Part shown: one piece after another, positions 1-7,785 of the stretch
Layout of the letters: each line of letters starts with the position of its first letter
Position numbering within the stretch: the stretch's first letter is position 1
NCBI GenBank assembly: GCA_001898625.1
Contig: MKUP01000033.1
Location: 630,684 to 694,683, forward strand
Direction: 5' to 3'
DNA length: 64,000 bases
Source of the DNA: Burkholderiales bacterium 67-32
GTDB taxonomy: Bacteria; Pseudomonadota; Gammaproteobacteria; Burkholderiales; Burkholderiaceae_B
Position numbers and translations under genes: made by a program
The notes under the pieces: generated by a model
Database searches by the model: none
The model's input: the letters and a program-made list of their open reading frames with translations, nothing else
Told to the model about the DNA's origin: nothing

Positions 1-2
1 CT

Positions 3-71
3 TGCGATCCTTGCGAAGCGCCATTTAAGCCTGAATTGTGCCGCCGGCTGGTGGCCCTCCTCTCCACATAG
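3..71 (+). CDS. Possible C-terminal tail of a gene entering from the left edge
   Basis: An open frame enters at the left edge and stops at a TAG at 69-71. The 22 readable residues contain a C-x-x-C pair near the start and a further Cys in CRRLVAL, and they have protein-like composition. No start is inside the window. The piece is too short to assign to a family, and it could be chance. From 72 to 345 I see no convincing gene on either strand. Confidence 0.25.
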   Translation, partial: CDPCEAPFKPELCRRLVALLST

Positions 72-345
72 ACGTTTTGCAACGCTGTCATCCAGTTACT
101 CGGAATCCGAGGACTCGCGTCCTTGACTGGCTGGGATTCGCTCGGAAATTTATCGGCACACACGATCCCTTGGATTTCTTCCTTGGGTGGAAAGCGCCCC
201 TCGAACGATACTTGCCGTTATCGCACCGCGATCAAAACTCCAAAGTAGCGGATGACGACGGGACTGATCACGCTCGATAATGACGAATAACGATCCTGCC
301 AGGTTCCGACGAGCCTTGGTAGTTTCACACCACCAGGAGGAAGAG

Positions 346-1299
346 ATGAACACAGGTTTCTTTGCCGTTGGCTTGGAAGAATGGCGCCAAGCATGCAATA
401 TTGGCTTAAATGCGGCCTGCTCGTTTATTGTCCTTGCCTGTGGAACCGGCCGCGACAACTCGACGACGGCCTGGTCAGCGAATGCGGTTCAAACCTACGC
501 TGGCATATCGTGGGTAAGGGCACAACCTGCCATCAAGCAATTGGCAGACGCGGAGCTGCTGACCAACACGAGCAAGACCAAGAAACCAAAATACAAATTA
601 AAAATCGGCACAGAGCGCATATGGCTCCCTAAAAGCATCGTCATGCCTATAGGGGAAGAAATCCCAGCCATCCTTCGTCTCCGACAGGTGCAAGACGTCA
701 TGCTCCTACGCCTATTTATTGAGCTGTACTTTTCGCAGAATCTAGCTGCGGATGGCGGACTATCTCGCAAGGTCTATTACGCCAAGTACGAAAAAACCTC
801 CTATGCCGAAGTCGGACCCTTCATATTTATGGGGTTCGACAGAAAAAACGACTATGTTTCTTGGGCAACGGACATCACTAGCGTTCATAAGGTTGAAGTC
901 AGCAAAGCGGAAGAAAAAGAGGGGAAAAACCCCGGCCACGTCTTCTTCAAACGCATTCAAGCGCTGCGTGACCTTGGCCTGCTTGAATATTCCATTTGTC
1001 TCTTCGAGGGGAAAGGAGACGATGCCGAAATCCTGTTTCCAATAACAGGACCGACAGAAATCGAAAGAACGATGGAGGCCATCAGCGCTACCATCACCGA
1101 AAGTCAGTTACAGCAATGGCAAGTCGACAACGCACCCCATCAACACCTCATTCCTATTTTTCGCCATCAAGAACAGGCCGAAGCTTTTGGCATCTACCGC
1201 CTGCGACACCGCCCTCAAACCGCGCTTACCTCGGCTTGGTGGGCAGTAATGCACGAAAAGATAGAGGGTACGAAGAAGCTCTACATGCAAGCAAGTTAG
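346..1299 (+). CDS. Winged-helix DNA-binding-like protein of an accessory segment
   Basis: A 317-residue protein. The ATG at 346 is chosen because a perfect AGGAGG lies 5 bases before it (335-340); an in-frame ATG at 280 has no such site. Residues about 41-88 read like a winged helix-turn-helix: a short helix, then GISWVRAQPAIKQLADAELL as a recognition-helix pattern, then a basic strand KKPKYKLK. The rest is mixed alpha/beta with no motif I recognise. Codon use is visibly more AT-rich than in the housekeeping genes to the right, which suggests horizontal origin. A phased TCAAGG repeat array begins 4 bases after its stop codon, so an initiator-like or self-regulating DNA-binding role is a reasonable inference. 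No enzyme function can be assigned. Confidence 0.75.
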   Translation: MNTGFFAVGLEEWRQACNIGLNAACSFIVLACGTGRDNSTTAWSANAVQTYAGISWVRAQPAIKQLADAELLTNTSKTKKPKYKLKIGTERIWLPKSIVMPIGEEIPAILRLRQVQDVMLLRLFIELYFSQNLAADGGLSRKVYYAKYEKTSYAEVGPFIFMGFDRKNDYVSWATDITSVHKVEVSKAEEKEGKNPGHVFFKRIQALRDLGLLEYSICLFEGKGDDAEILFPITGPTEIERTMEAISATITESQLQQWQVDNAPHQHLIPIFRHQEQAEAFGIYRLRHRPQTALTSAWWAVMHEKIEGTKKLYMQAS

Positions 1300-1302
1300 A
1301 CA

Positions 1303-1379
1303 TCAAGGTAATTCAAGGTAGATCAAGGATGCGTCAAGGTGAGTCAAAGACCGTTGGAATAGGTCAAGGAGGATCAAAG
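1303..1379 (+). repeat. Iteron-like array of TCAAGG/TCAAAG at helical spacing
   Basis: TCAAGG begins at 1303, 1313, 1323, 1334 and 1364, and TCAAAG at 1344 and 1374. Spacings are 10, 10, 11, 10, 20 and 10 bases, so all copies lie on one face of the helix. The array sits directly behind the winged-helix gene ending at 1299. The frames crossing it give no protein-like sequence. Such spacing is typical of iterons or cooperative activator sites; which protein binds is unknown. Confidence 0.7.
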
Positions 1380-1874
1380 GAAGTTGGAACATCTGGGGCC
1401 TATTGGCTATTGCTGAAGGACTTCACTGCCGAGCCGCAAGAAGGCCAAAAGACCATCTCGCTACGTATCCCGAAAGAGAACCAGCTTTCAGCAAATCCCT
1501 AGCCGACCATCGCCCAGCACGTACAGTTGGTTCACGTCCGAAAACTCAACGCCAATCGCCCTAGTCATCCGTAGCAGTGACAAGTAACCTGCCGTTCAAA
1601 CGGAGCGCCAACGGCAGGCCACCAGGCCCGGTTAACTCTACGTTGAACGTCCGCTCTCATTTGAGGTGACCGGCTGCTTCTGGCCGAAAGCAGCCTCTCG
1701 TTGCTAACCGCTTTCGACCCCTTGCTGTCATTCATACTTCGCAGCTAGAGCTCAACCAGTGCGCATTATTGAATGCGGGTGATCGAGACCGTCAAGGACG
1801 GCATCTCTCATAGAAGTGCAAAGCGGCTGCACGCATGCTACTTTCACATAAATAAAACTCTTTGGATTGCGACC
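1380..1874. other. Intergenic stretch with one REP-like hairpin, no convincing gene
   Basis: Between the repeat array and the small protein at 1875 there is no frame with protein-like composition. A hairpin of 8-base perfect arms, GGCTGCTT and AAGCAGCC, lies at 1672-1695. The remainder is degenerate sequence of the type often left between accessory genes. Confidence 0.5.
1672..1695. repeat. REP-like hairpin, copy 1
   Basis: Perfect 8-base inverted arms GGCTGCTT and AAGCAGCC around an 8-base loop. The surrounding core TGACCG, then TGGCCGAAAGC, recurs in altered form at 2243-2263, pointing to a dispersed intergenic repeat family rather than a terminator, since no T-run follows. Confidence 0.45.
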
Positions 1875-2186
1875 ATGGCGTTTCACCTGATCCATCGATA
1901 CGGCGACATGGAACCGGGCGAACCCGGCTCAGATTTCCTCGCATTGCTCTGCGAATTGAAAATTCGACTGGAAGATACTGAGCATGACTCGGTCGCGGTC
2001 ACCCATGACTCAGAATGGTGTCTGTCGGCGTCGCGAGGTGGCTATCTCATATTCGAGAATCTTGAAACTGGGGGAGAACAACACATGGAAGCTGTTCCCA
2101 CTAACAAGATTCTTGAATTATGGCGTCATCTAGCTCAAGGCAATCTCGAACAGATTCAGAAGGAACCATGGTTGCCGGGCTATTGA
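1875..2186 (+). CDS. Small acidic hypothetical protein, immunity-protein-like in size
   Basis: A 103-residue protein if translation begins at the ATG at 1875 (MAFHLIHRYGDMEPGE). An in-frame ATG at 1773 would add 34 basic residues of poor composition, so the later start is preferred, although neither has a strong ribosome site. The product is acidic, with a central strand-rich segment (EWCLSASRGGYLIFENLE) and a C-terminal helix ending in EPWLPGY. It has no signal peptide or membrane segment. Size, acidity and solitary position in an accessory region resemble immunity proteins of polymorphic toxins, but no toxin is visible in the window, so this is only a weak inference. Confidence 0.55.
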   Translation: MAFHLIHRYGDMEPGEPGSDFLALLCELKIRLEDTEHDSVAVTHDSEWCLSASRGGYLIFENLETGGEQHMEAVPTNKILELWRHLAQGNLEQIQKEPWLPGY

Positions 2187-2601
2187 CCCGATCATATGAC
2201 AGCTTTTCTCATTGCTACGGACATCGGCTATTCGCGTGCCGCTGACCGTAATTGGTCGAAAGCGGACCTGCCGTCATCGATGATCGCCTCATCGAGTACG
2301 AAATTGGCTTTTGTTATGTGTCGAACGTCGCAGACATATAAGAATGGGAAGTGATACAGCTGACTCCGACCTTATAGATCAAGGCATCGAACCGACCTAT
2401 TTTTGCGAGTGCAGCCCGCTCAACCTAACCCTGAACGGAGGATGCTAGTTGAAACCCTTGGAGCGAATAGCTGGACCAAAAGACGGGTTGCTCACGAACG
2501 CGAGGTCGTCCACCACGCGTTGCTTCTGGCACTATCAGTCGCACTGAGATCCAACGGACATGCCGTAGATTCGCCATTGGCATGAACACGTTCGCCGCAA
2601 C
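2187..2601. other. Intergenic stretch with one REP-like hairpin
   Basis: No frame here has convincing composition or a ribosome site. The only structure seen is the imperfect hairpin at 2239-2265. A 7-codon frame from 2582 overlaps the ABC transporter start and may be chance. Confidence 0.45.
2239..2265. repeat. REP-like hairpin, copy 2
   Basis: Arms CCGCT and AGCGG enclose inner arms GACC and GGTC around loop GTAATT, with a small GAA bulge. The core TGACCG...TGGTCGAAAGC matches the element at 1672-1695 apart from a few changes. Confidence 0.4.
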
Positions 2602-4344
2602 ATGACGAAATCCCACTCCTCGCCCCATCCATCTGCCATCAGCCTAGGCACCGCAGCCCGCGACCTCTACCGCGCCCTCTGGCGCCACGCAGCCGGCGTC
2701 CGCCCCCACCTGCTCGGCGCCGCCGGCCTGCTCTCAGCAGCCCAGCTACTCCGCCTGACCATGCCCTGGCTGGCCGCCCAAGCCATCAACGCCCTACAGC
2801 AAGGCGACATGGCAACAGCCGGCCGCTGGATCGCTTATCTCGTCGGCGTCTACCTCCTGTCCTGGCTCCTCCACGGCCCCGGCCGCATCCTGGAACGCAA
2901 CGTCGGTGTCCAGGTCCGCGAACGCCTGGCCGATCAACTCTACGCCCGTATCGCCGCCGCCCCTCTAGCCTGGCGCGACGGCCGGCACTCCGGCGAACTT
3001 CAGCATCGCGTCGTCCAATCCAGCCGCGCCCTGTCCGACTTCGCCCAGAACCAGTTCGGCTACCTGCAAAGCGCCTTCAACTTCGTCGGCCCGCTGGTCG
3101 CCCTGGCTTTGCTCTCGCGCACCAGCGGCACCATCGCCATCACCGGCTACGTCATCATCGCGCTGATCATCATGCGCTTCGACCGCGCGCTGATGCAGCT
3201 TGCCCGCGCCGAGAACGACGCCGAGCGCCGCTATGCCGCCGCGCTGCTGGACTTCGTCGGCAACGCCGGCACGGTGATCGGCCTGCGGCTGCAATCGGCC
3301 TCGCGCAAGGTGCTCGGTCGCCGTATGGAAGCGGTGATGGCGCCGCTGCGCCGTGCGGTCACCGTCACGGAAGGCAAATGGTTCACCGTGGACATACTCG
3401 GCATGGGGCTGACGTGGATACTGGTGGTGGTCTACGTGCTGCAATCGCGGCAGCCTGGGCAGGCAGTGATGCTGGGGACGGTCTTCATGATCTACCAGTA
3501 CGCCCAGCAGGCCGCGACAGTGGTCGGCGCGATGGCCTCGAACTTCCAGAGTTTCGCGCGTATGCACACGGACTACGGCAGCGCGGAGCCGATCTGGGAG
3601 GCGCCCAGCGATCCCGACGCCGCTGTTCCGGCCGTGGTGCCCGATGCGCCGTGGCGGACGCTGGAACTGCGCAATGCCATGTGGCGCTATGCCGACGATG
3701 CACGCGGCGGATTGCATGGGATCGATCTGCAACTAGAGCGCGGAGCGCGGGTGGCGTTGATCGGCCCGAGCGGGGGTGGCAAGAGTACGCTGCTGCGCAT
3801 GCTAGCGGGCCTCTACCCTCCGCAGCAGGGCGAATTGCTGCGTGATGGCGTAGCGGTGGACTGGTCCGAACTACGCACGCTAGCCACGCTGATCCCGCAA
3901 GAGGCCGAGGTGTTCGAGGCCAGCGTGGAAGAGAATCTGACCTTCGGCGAATCTGCCGACCCGGCGGCGCTGAAGTCCGCTGTGCATGCAGGGGTGTTCG
4001 ACGAGGTCCTGCAACGCCTGCCCGAAGGCTTGGCCAGTCCGCTGAACGAGCGCGGCGGCAATCTCTCCGGTGGTCAGCGGCAGCGGCTGGCCCTGTCTCG
4101 TGGCGCACTGGCCGCACAAGGAAGTTCGTTGCTGTTGCTCGATGAGCCAACCAGCGCACTCGACCCTCAAGCCGAAGGCCGAGTGTTCGACCGCATGGTC
4201 GCGGCGTTCCCGTCGGCCTGCATCGTGGCCTCGGTACACCGGCCCAGCCTGCTCGAACGGTTCGACACCATCGTCGTGATGGAGGCCGGCAAGGTGGTCG
4301 ATGCCGGCCCGCGTGACCAGGTGCTGGCAAGAAGGGCTCACTAA
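2602..4344 (+). CDS. ABC-type exporter half-transporter (fused membrane and ATPase domains)
   Basis: A 580-residue polypeptide with an N-terminal six-helix exporter domain (about residues 25-330) and a C-terminal nucleotide-binding domain. The ATPase shows Walker A GPSGGGKST near residue 389, signature LSGGQRQR near 490, Walker B LLLLDEP near 511 and the switch His in SVHR near 545. Length and order are those of bacterial MsbA/lipid- or peptide-exporter half-transporters, which work as dimers in the inner membrane. Nothing nearby indicates the substrate: the neighbour on the right is convergent and the left flank is accessory DNA. The start at 2602 lacks a clear ribosome site. The cargo is unknown. 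Confidence 0.9.
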   Translation: MTKSHSSPHPSAISLGTAARDLYRALWRHAAGVRPHLLGAAGLLSAAQLLRLTMPWLAAQAINALQQGDMATAGRWIAYLVGVYLLSWLLHGPGRILERNVGVQVRERLADQLYARIAAAPLAWRDGRHSGELQHRVVQSSRALSDFAQNQFGYLQSAFNFVGPLVALALLSRTSGTIAITGYVIIALIIMRFDRALMQLARAENDAERRYAAALLDFVGNAGTVIGLRLQSASRKVLGRRMEAVMAPLRRAVTVTEGKWFTVDILGMGLTWILVVVYVLQSRQPGQAVMLGTVFMIYQYAQQAATVVGAMASNFQSFARMHTDYGSAEPIWEAPSDPDAAVPAVVPDAPWRTLELRNAMWRYADDARGGLHGIDLQLERGARVALIGPSGGGKSTLLRMLAGLYPPQQGELLRDGVAVDWSELRTLATLIPQEAEVFEASVEENLTFGESADPAALKSAVHAGVFDEVLQRLPEGLASPLNERGGNLSGGQRQRLALSRGALAAQGSSLLLLDEPTSALDPQAEGRVFDRMVAAFPSACIVASVHRPSLLERFDTIVVMEAGKVVDAGPRDQVLARRAH

Positions 4345-4384
4345 TTCGGCGTATTGCCTGCCAAGCGGATGGAGCACTTGCAAG

Positions 4385-4780
4385 TCAATTGCTCAGCGCC
4401 TGCTGCGCTCGCGCCAGATCATCCCGTGCTTCTTTCAGTTTGGCTTCGCGCTTGGCAAGCTTGTCGGCGTCCTTGCCTTCGCTCCGGGCTTCCTGCAATT
4501 CACGCTCCCGCTCGGCCACCTTCTGCCGCGCTTCCGCGACATCCTGCGCGCGTGCCCGGCGTATCGACTCGGGCGTGCAGTGCGCCTCTTGCTCGCGTAA
4601 TGCCCGGTTCAGTCCGGCAACCCGCCTGTCGTTGCCATGTTGCCTGGCCTGCTCGATCTCCTTGAGTATCTCCGCGCGTTTCTGCAGGCAGGGGTTGGCG
4701 TCATTCACCGCATCGGTTGTTGCCGCGGCAGCCAACGGAACACTGCAAGACAGGAGCAACAGGATGGCAAGTCGTTTCAT
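4385..4780 (-). CDS. DUF1090 (YqjC-type) exported coiled-coil protein
   Basis: A 131-residue protein with a signal peptide (MKRLAILLLLSCSVPLAAAA, cleavage near residue 20). The mature part is almost entirely charged heptad-like helix, with repeated QKVAERERELQEAR and DKLAKREAKLKEAR stretches and two Cys (in CLQK and AHC), as in DUF1090/YqjC family proteins. These are small periplasmic proteins of unknown role, often found near YqjD/ElaB proteins. It is convergent with the ABC exporter, leaving 40 bases between the stops, and seems to be transcribed alone. Confidence 0.85.
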   Translation of the reverse strand: MKRLAILLLLSCSVPLAAAATTDAVNDANPCLQKRAEILKEIEQARQHGNDRRVAGLNRALREQEAHCTPESIRRARAQDVAEARQKVAERERELQEARSEGKDADKLAKREAKLKEARDDLARAQQALSN

Positions 4781-4856
4781 GGATCGGCCCTATGGATGAC
4801 TGCACTGACTTCGATCGCGGCGTCGCCGCGCGACAATAGCGGACCATTCTAGAAGC

Positions 4857-5330
4857 TCAGCCTGCAACAGGCAGCACTTTACGCATCAGCGCGTTCTCGA
4901 GCATCACCCCACGACGGACCGGGAAACGTCGCTCGACGACTTGAAAGCCGTGGAGAGCGAAAAAGGGCTCGGCGGTCTTGCTCACATTGGAAGTCAACGC
5001 TGCCAAGCCCCGGGATCCTGCCTCGTCATGAATTCGGGCCATCAACCGCCCCCCTATTCCTTGACGCGAATGCAAGCCGGACACATAGAATTGGTCGATG
5101 TAGCCGTCTGGCTGAACGTCTGCATAGCCCACGACTTCGCCATCGATCTCGGCGACGAAAGGCTGGTTTTTCCGCACCTGATCTGCCCAGGCGGCCATGT
5201 CGAAGTCCGAAGGCGCCCATGCCTCGACTTGCTCGGGCGAGTAGTCCTTGGAGGCGAGCTCGTGGATGGAGGTGAAAAATACGCGGAATAGCGCTGCTTC
5301 ATCATCGGGCTTGAATCTGCGAATTTCCAC
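4857..5330 (-). CDS. GNAT-family N-acetyltransferase
   Basis: A 157-residue single-domain protein. It opens with the GNAT beta-strand MEIRRFKPDDEAALFRVF, and the acetyl-CoA pyrophosphate-binding motif A is seen as SRQGIGGRLM near residues 87-96, followed by the fourth helix and the C-terminal FFALHGFQVVERR. Length is normal for the family. It is expected to transfer acetyl from acetyl-CoA to an amine in the cytoplasm; the acceptor cannot be read from sequence. Flanking genes on the same strand are 57-76 bases away and are functionally unrelated. Confidence 0.88.
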   Translation of the reverse strand: MEIRRFKPDDEAALFRVFFTSIHELASKDYSPEQVEAWAPSDFDMAAWADQVRKNQPFVAEIDGEVVGYADVQPDGYIDQFYVSGLHSRQGIGGRLMARIHDEAGSRGLAALTSNVSKTAEPFFALHGFQVVERRFPVRRGVMLENALMRKVLPVAG

Positions 5331-5387
5331 TGAATCCTCGACATTGCGGCTTGGGCGGCGAGTCTGCCATATTTGGACTCGGACGAC

Positions 5388-6266
5388 TCAATCGGGCACG
5401 TGGACGCGGGCCTTGATGTGCTTGAGGTTCGCCACGATCGTGAAGGTCATGATGACCAGCAACGACCAGGAACTCCATTTGCCCAGGTGCACCGTGGACC
5501 ACGCGCCAAGCTGGTTGGGATAGGCCCAGACGCCAAAGAACGTGCTGATGTTCTCGGCCAGCCAGATGAAGAAGCCGATTAGCACGAAAGCCAATAGCAG
5601 CGGCATCCGTCGGTCCCGGTCCAGGGGACGGAAGATCACGGTCGTTCTGGCATAAAGGCCCAGCGCGCATGCCGCGATGTACCACCGGTAGTCACCGATG
5701 AAATGGTGCGTGAAGAAGTTGGCATAGATCAGCAATGCAACGAGCCAGGCCATCCAGTACGGGGGATGATGCACCACGCGCAACTCGAACAACCGCCAAG
5801 CCTGGATGACGTAGCTTCCCACCGCGGCATACATGAACCCGGCAAAGAGCGGCACGCCCAGGACCTTGGTATAGGCGAAATCCGGATAGGACCAAGATTG
5901 GATTCCGCTGGACGTCTTGAATACCTCCAGCGCAAAGCCGACCAGGTGAAAGACAGTGATCGCCTTGAGTTCATCCAGGGTTTCGAGCTTGGCCCAGACC
6001 ATCCAGACCTGGATCGCCAGCGCGATGGCCAGCAGGGCGTCGTAGCGGGGAATGCCCCACAAGCCGGAACGCGGCACCAGGAAGACCGCGGCGAAGAAGA
6101 GCCCGACGAACAGGCAGGCGCGGGCTTCCTTCAGGCCGAAGTACAGGAACTCCAGGAAGAAGCGGAAAATGCCCGACAGGCCGGGCCTATCACGGACGAG
6201 CAGCAAATGGGCGTCGAGTGCATTCAAGCGCAGTGAAGAAAAGCGCGGCGGAGCCTCAATGGCCAT
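5388..6266 (-). CDS. DUF817 family integral membrane protein
   Basis: A 292-residue polytopic membrane protein with roughly eight hydrophobic segments, among them LFVGLFFAAVFLVP, AIALAIQVWMVW and LLLAFVLIGFFIWLAENIST. Conserved-looking polar features are FAYTKVLGVPLFAGFMYAAVGSYV and the His pair in NFFTHHFIGDYRW. This pattern matches the DUF817 family, which has no assigned activity. The ATG at 6266 starts 15 bases after the stop of the small exported protein upstream, so the two may be co-transcribed. Confidence 0.85.
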   Translation of the reverse strand: MAIEAPPRFSSLRLNALDAHLLLVRDRPGLSGIFRFFLEFLYFGLKEARACLFVGLFFAAVFLVPRSGLWGIPRYDALLAIALAIQVWMVWAKLETLDELKAITVFHLVGFALEVFKTSSGIQSWSYPDFAYTKVLGVPLFAGFMYAAVGSYVIQAWRLFELRVVHHPPYWMAWLVALLIYANFFTHHFIGDYRWYIAACALGLYARTTVIFRPLDRDRRMPLLLAFVLIGFFIWLAENISTFFGVWAYPNQLGAWSTVHLGKWSSWSLLVIMTFTIVANLKHIKARVHVPD

Positions 6267-6281
6267 TTCTATCGCCCATCG

Positions 6282-6653
6282 CTACTTCTTCTTTCGGCCA
6301 TAGAGGAATCCGAATCGCTTCTCGTCGGCCAGCGCGACCGCTCGAGCCGAAGGCGCAGTCAATTGATTTTCAGCAATTGCCGCCTGAATATCATCCGGCG
6401 GAACCAATCCCGTCTTGATACCTAGGTCGTCCAGCGCCTTGCCTATGTGCTCGCCGGGCGCCTCTTCGTCTACCCAACCAACGACAATGCGGACGCCGCC
6501 CGGGGAATCACCAATTTCCTTTTCCGCAAAAGCAATTAACGCTTGAGCTCCCGTCGGGGAATTCTCGAAAGACGCTTCCGCATACCCGGTTGATTGTTGA
6601 ACCGCCACCTGCAACTGCCCGGACAGTACAAGTATGGCGATGAGCTTGAGCAT
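6282..6653 (-). CDS. Small exported hypothetical protein
   Basis: A 123-residue protein with a hydrophobic N-terminus (MLKLIAILVLSGQLQVAVQ) that could be a signal peptide. The rest is soluble alpha/beta, with GGVRIVVGWVDEE in the middle and a very basic end GRKKK. I do not recognise the family. It lies 15 bases upstream of the DUF817 membrane protein on the same strand, so a shared transcript is likely. Confidence 0.55.
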   Translation of the reverse strand: MLKLIAILVLSGQLQVAVQQSTGYAEASFENSPTGAQALIAFAEKEIGDSPGGVRIVVGWVDEEAPGEHIGKALDDLGIKTGLVPPDDIQAAIAENQLTAPSARAVALADEKRFGFLYGRKKK

Positions 6654-6738
6654 GCGGCGCTTCCCACTGGCTTGTTTATCTGATTATTCATCGGGGAATA
6701 CAGTCCCCGAGAGCAATACTAGCCGGAATCGCGTCTTG

Positions 6739-6875
6739 CTATGCAGCAGTGTTTGCGACAGACATCACGAGCGCCCGCCTCGCCAACTCTCGTGCCGATT
6801 GCCCGAACAACGCCTGCAGGACTTGCCCATGTTCGCAGTGCGCCCCAGCAACACCGTCATCTCCCTGATCGGACC
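6739..6875 (-). pseudogene. Remnant of an Asp/Glu racemase gene, internally deleted and frameshifted
   Basis: The minus strand reads PIREMTVLLG, then after a one-base loss in a C-run continues GAHCEHGQVLQALFGQ, then jumps to SARELARRALVMS and stops at 6739. The first two pieces match the intact racemase at 13181-13945 (DRTSALLGAHGEYGQVLQALSGQ) and the last matches its C-terminus (SARELARRALAMP). About 140 residues in between are missing, as is everything N-terminal. The nucleotides agree as well, for example GCCTGCAGGAC, then TGCCCAT. It lies directly behind the dehydrogenase at 6875-7759, so that operon probably once ended with a racemase. Confidence 0.7.
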
Positions 6876-7759
6876 TACACCTCGATACCCGACTCCCTTC
6901 TCGTCACTTGGGAGATCGAACTCCAGTCGGCCTCGGAAAGCCCCATATCGATGGCCTTCAGCATCTTCCTTTTAATGATGGAGCCCACCTCGAAGTTCAC
7001 GCCGCACCCGCTCGCGGCATCCATCATCAGATTCACATCCTTGAGTCCGGTCACCAGCGCGAATCCGTTCGTTCCGGTCGTGCTGTGCTCATGCAGCTTG
7101 TTGGCATACATCTTCAATGCGGGCCGATTGAAGGCGTCTTCGAAGTAGTCACGCAAAAGCGCCCGGTCGAGTCCCATTTTCTCGGCGAACGCATAGATCT
7201 CGCCCATGATCTCGATGATGGAAATCGCGGTGTAGTTGACGCTGAGCTTCATGGCGTTCGCCAGGCCGGCGGCGCCTTCCAGCGCGACGATCTTGATCGC
7301 GTAGGATTTGGCCAGCGCCGCGACCACCTCGACCGCGGAGAGATCTCCGGCCAGATAGGTGGTGAGCTGGCCCGCCGCCGCCGCATCGGGACGCCCCGCG
7401 ACCGGGCCCGCCACGAAGCGCGAGCCATGCGATCGATGCGCCGATGCCAGGCGATTCGCGCAATCCGGCGAGATGGTGGTGACGCACAGATGAATCGCAT
7501 CGGGTTGCATCGCGGCCAGAAACCCGCCGTCCGACAGCACGCTTTGCTCGACCGAACTGTCGCCAAGCAGGCTGGTGATCACGACGTCGGCATCCCGGGC
7601 CGCCGCCTGCGCCGATTCCGCGACACCGGCTCCGTCCTCGGCCAGGGCGGCCATCCTTGGCGCGGATAGATCCCAGGCGACGACCGAATGTCCGTCCGCC
7701 ATCAGGCGCCGCGCGATGCCCGCGCCCATGTTGCCCACACCCATCATTGCAATCTTCAT
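6875..7759 (-). CDS. NAD(P)-dependent beta-hydroxyacid dehydrogenase (3-hydroxyisobutyrate dehydrogenase family)
   Basis: A 294-residue enzyme starting at the ATG at 7759, preceded by AGGAAG. The N-terminal Rossmann fold shows GVGNMGAGIARRL (residues about 7-19); the substrate-loop region reads FVAGPVAGRPDAAAAGQL, and the catalytic Lys lies in NAMKLSVNY. The C-terminal all-helical domain is complete. Members oxidise beta-hydroxy acids or reduce the semialdehydes. It is the last intact gene of a minus-strand operon with two Bug receptors, a VOC enzyme and an alpha/beta hydrolase, so the substrate is probably an intermediate of that unknown pathway. A broken racemase copy follows its stop codon. 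Confidence 0.88.
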   Translation of the reverse strand: MKIAMMGVGNMGAGIARRLMADGHSVVAWDLSAPRMAALAEDGAGVAESAQAAARDADVVITSLLGDSSVEQSVLSDGGFLAAMQPDAIHLCVTTISPDCANRLASAHRSHGSRFVAGPVAGRPDAAAAGQLTTYLAGDLSAVEVVAALAKSYAIKIVALEGAAGLANAMKLSVNYTAISIIEIMGEIYAFAEKMGLDRALLRDYFEDAFNRPALKMYANKLHEHSTTGTNGFALVTGLKDVNLMMDAASGCGVNFEVGSIIKRKMLKAIDMGLSEADWSSISQVTRRESGIEV

Positions 7760-7785
7760 GAATTCTTCCTGGAAGCCGGACCCGA

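Noticed and set aside
1303-1379. TCAAGG array as part of a coding repeat or a CRISPR array
   Set aside because: Units are 6 bases with 4-5 base gaps, too short for CRISPR, and no frame gives a repeat peptide with plausible context.
6282-6653. Fragment of an IS110-type transposase
   Set aside because: A faint resemblance only; the N-terminus looks like a signal peptide and no catalytic acidic residues or element ends were found.
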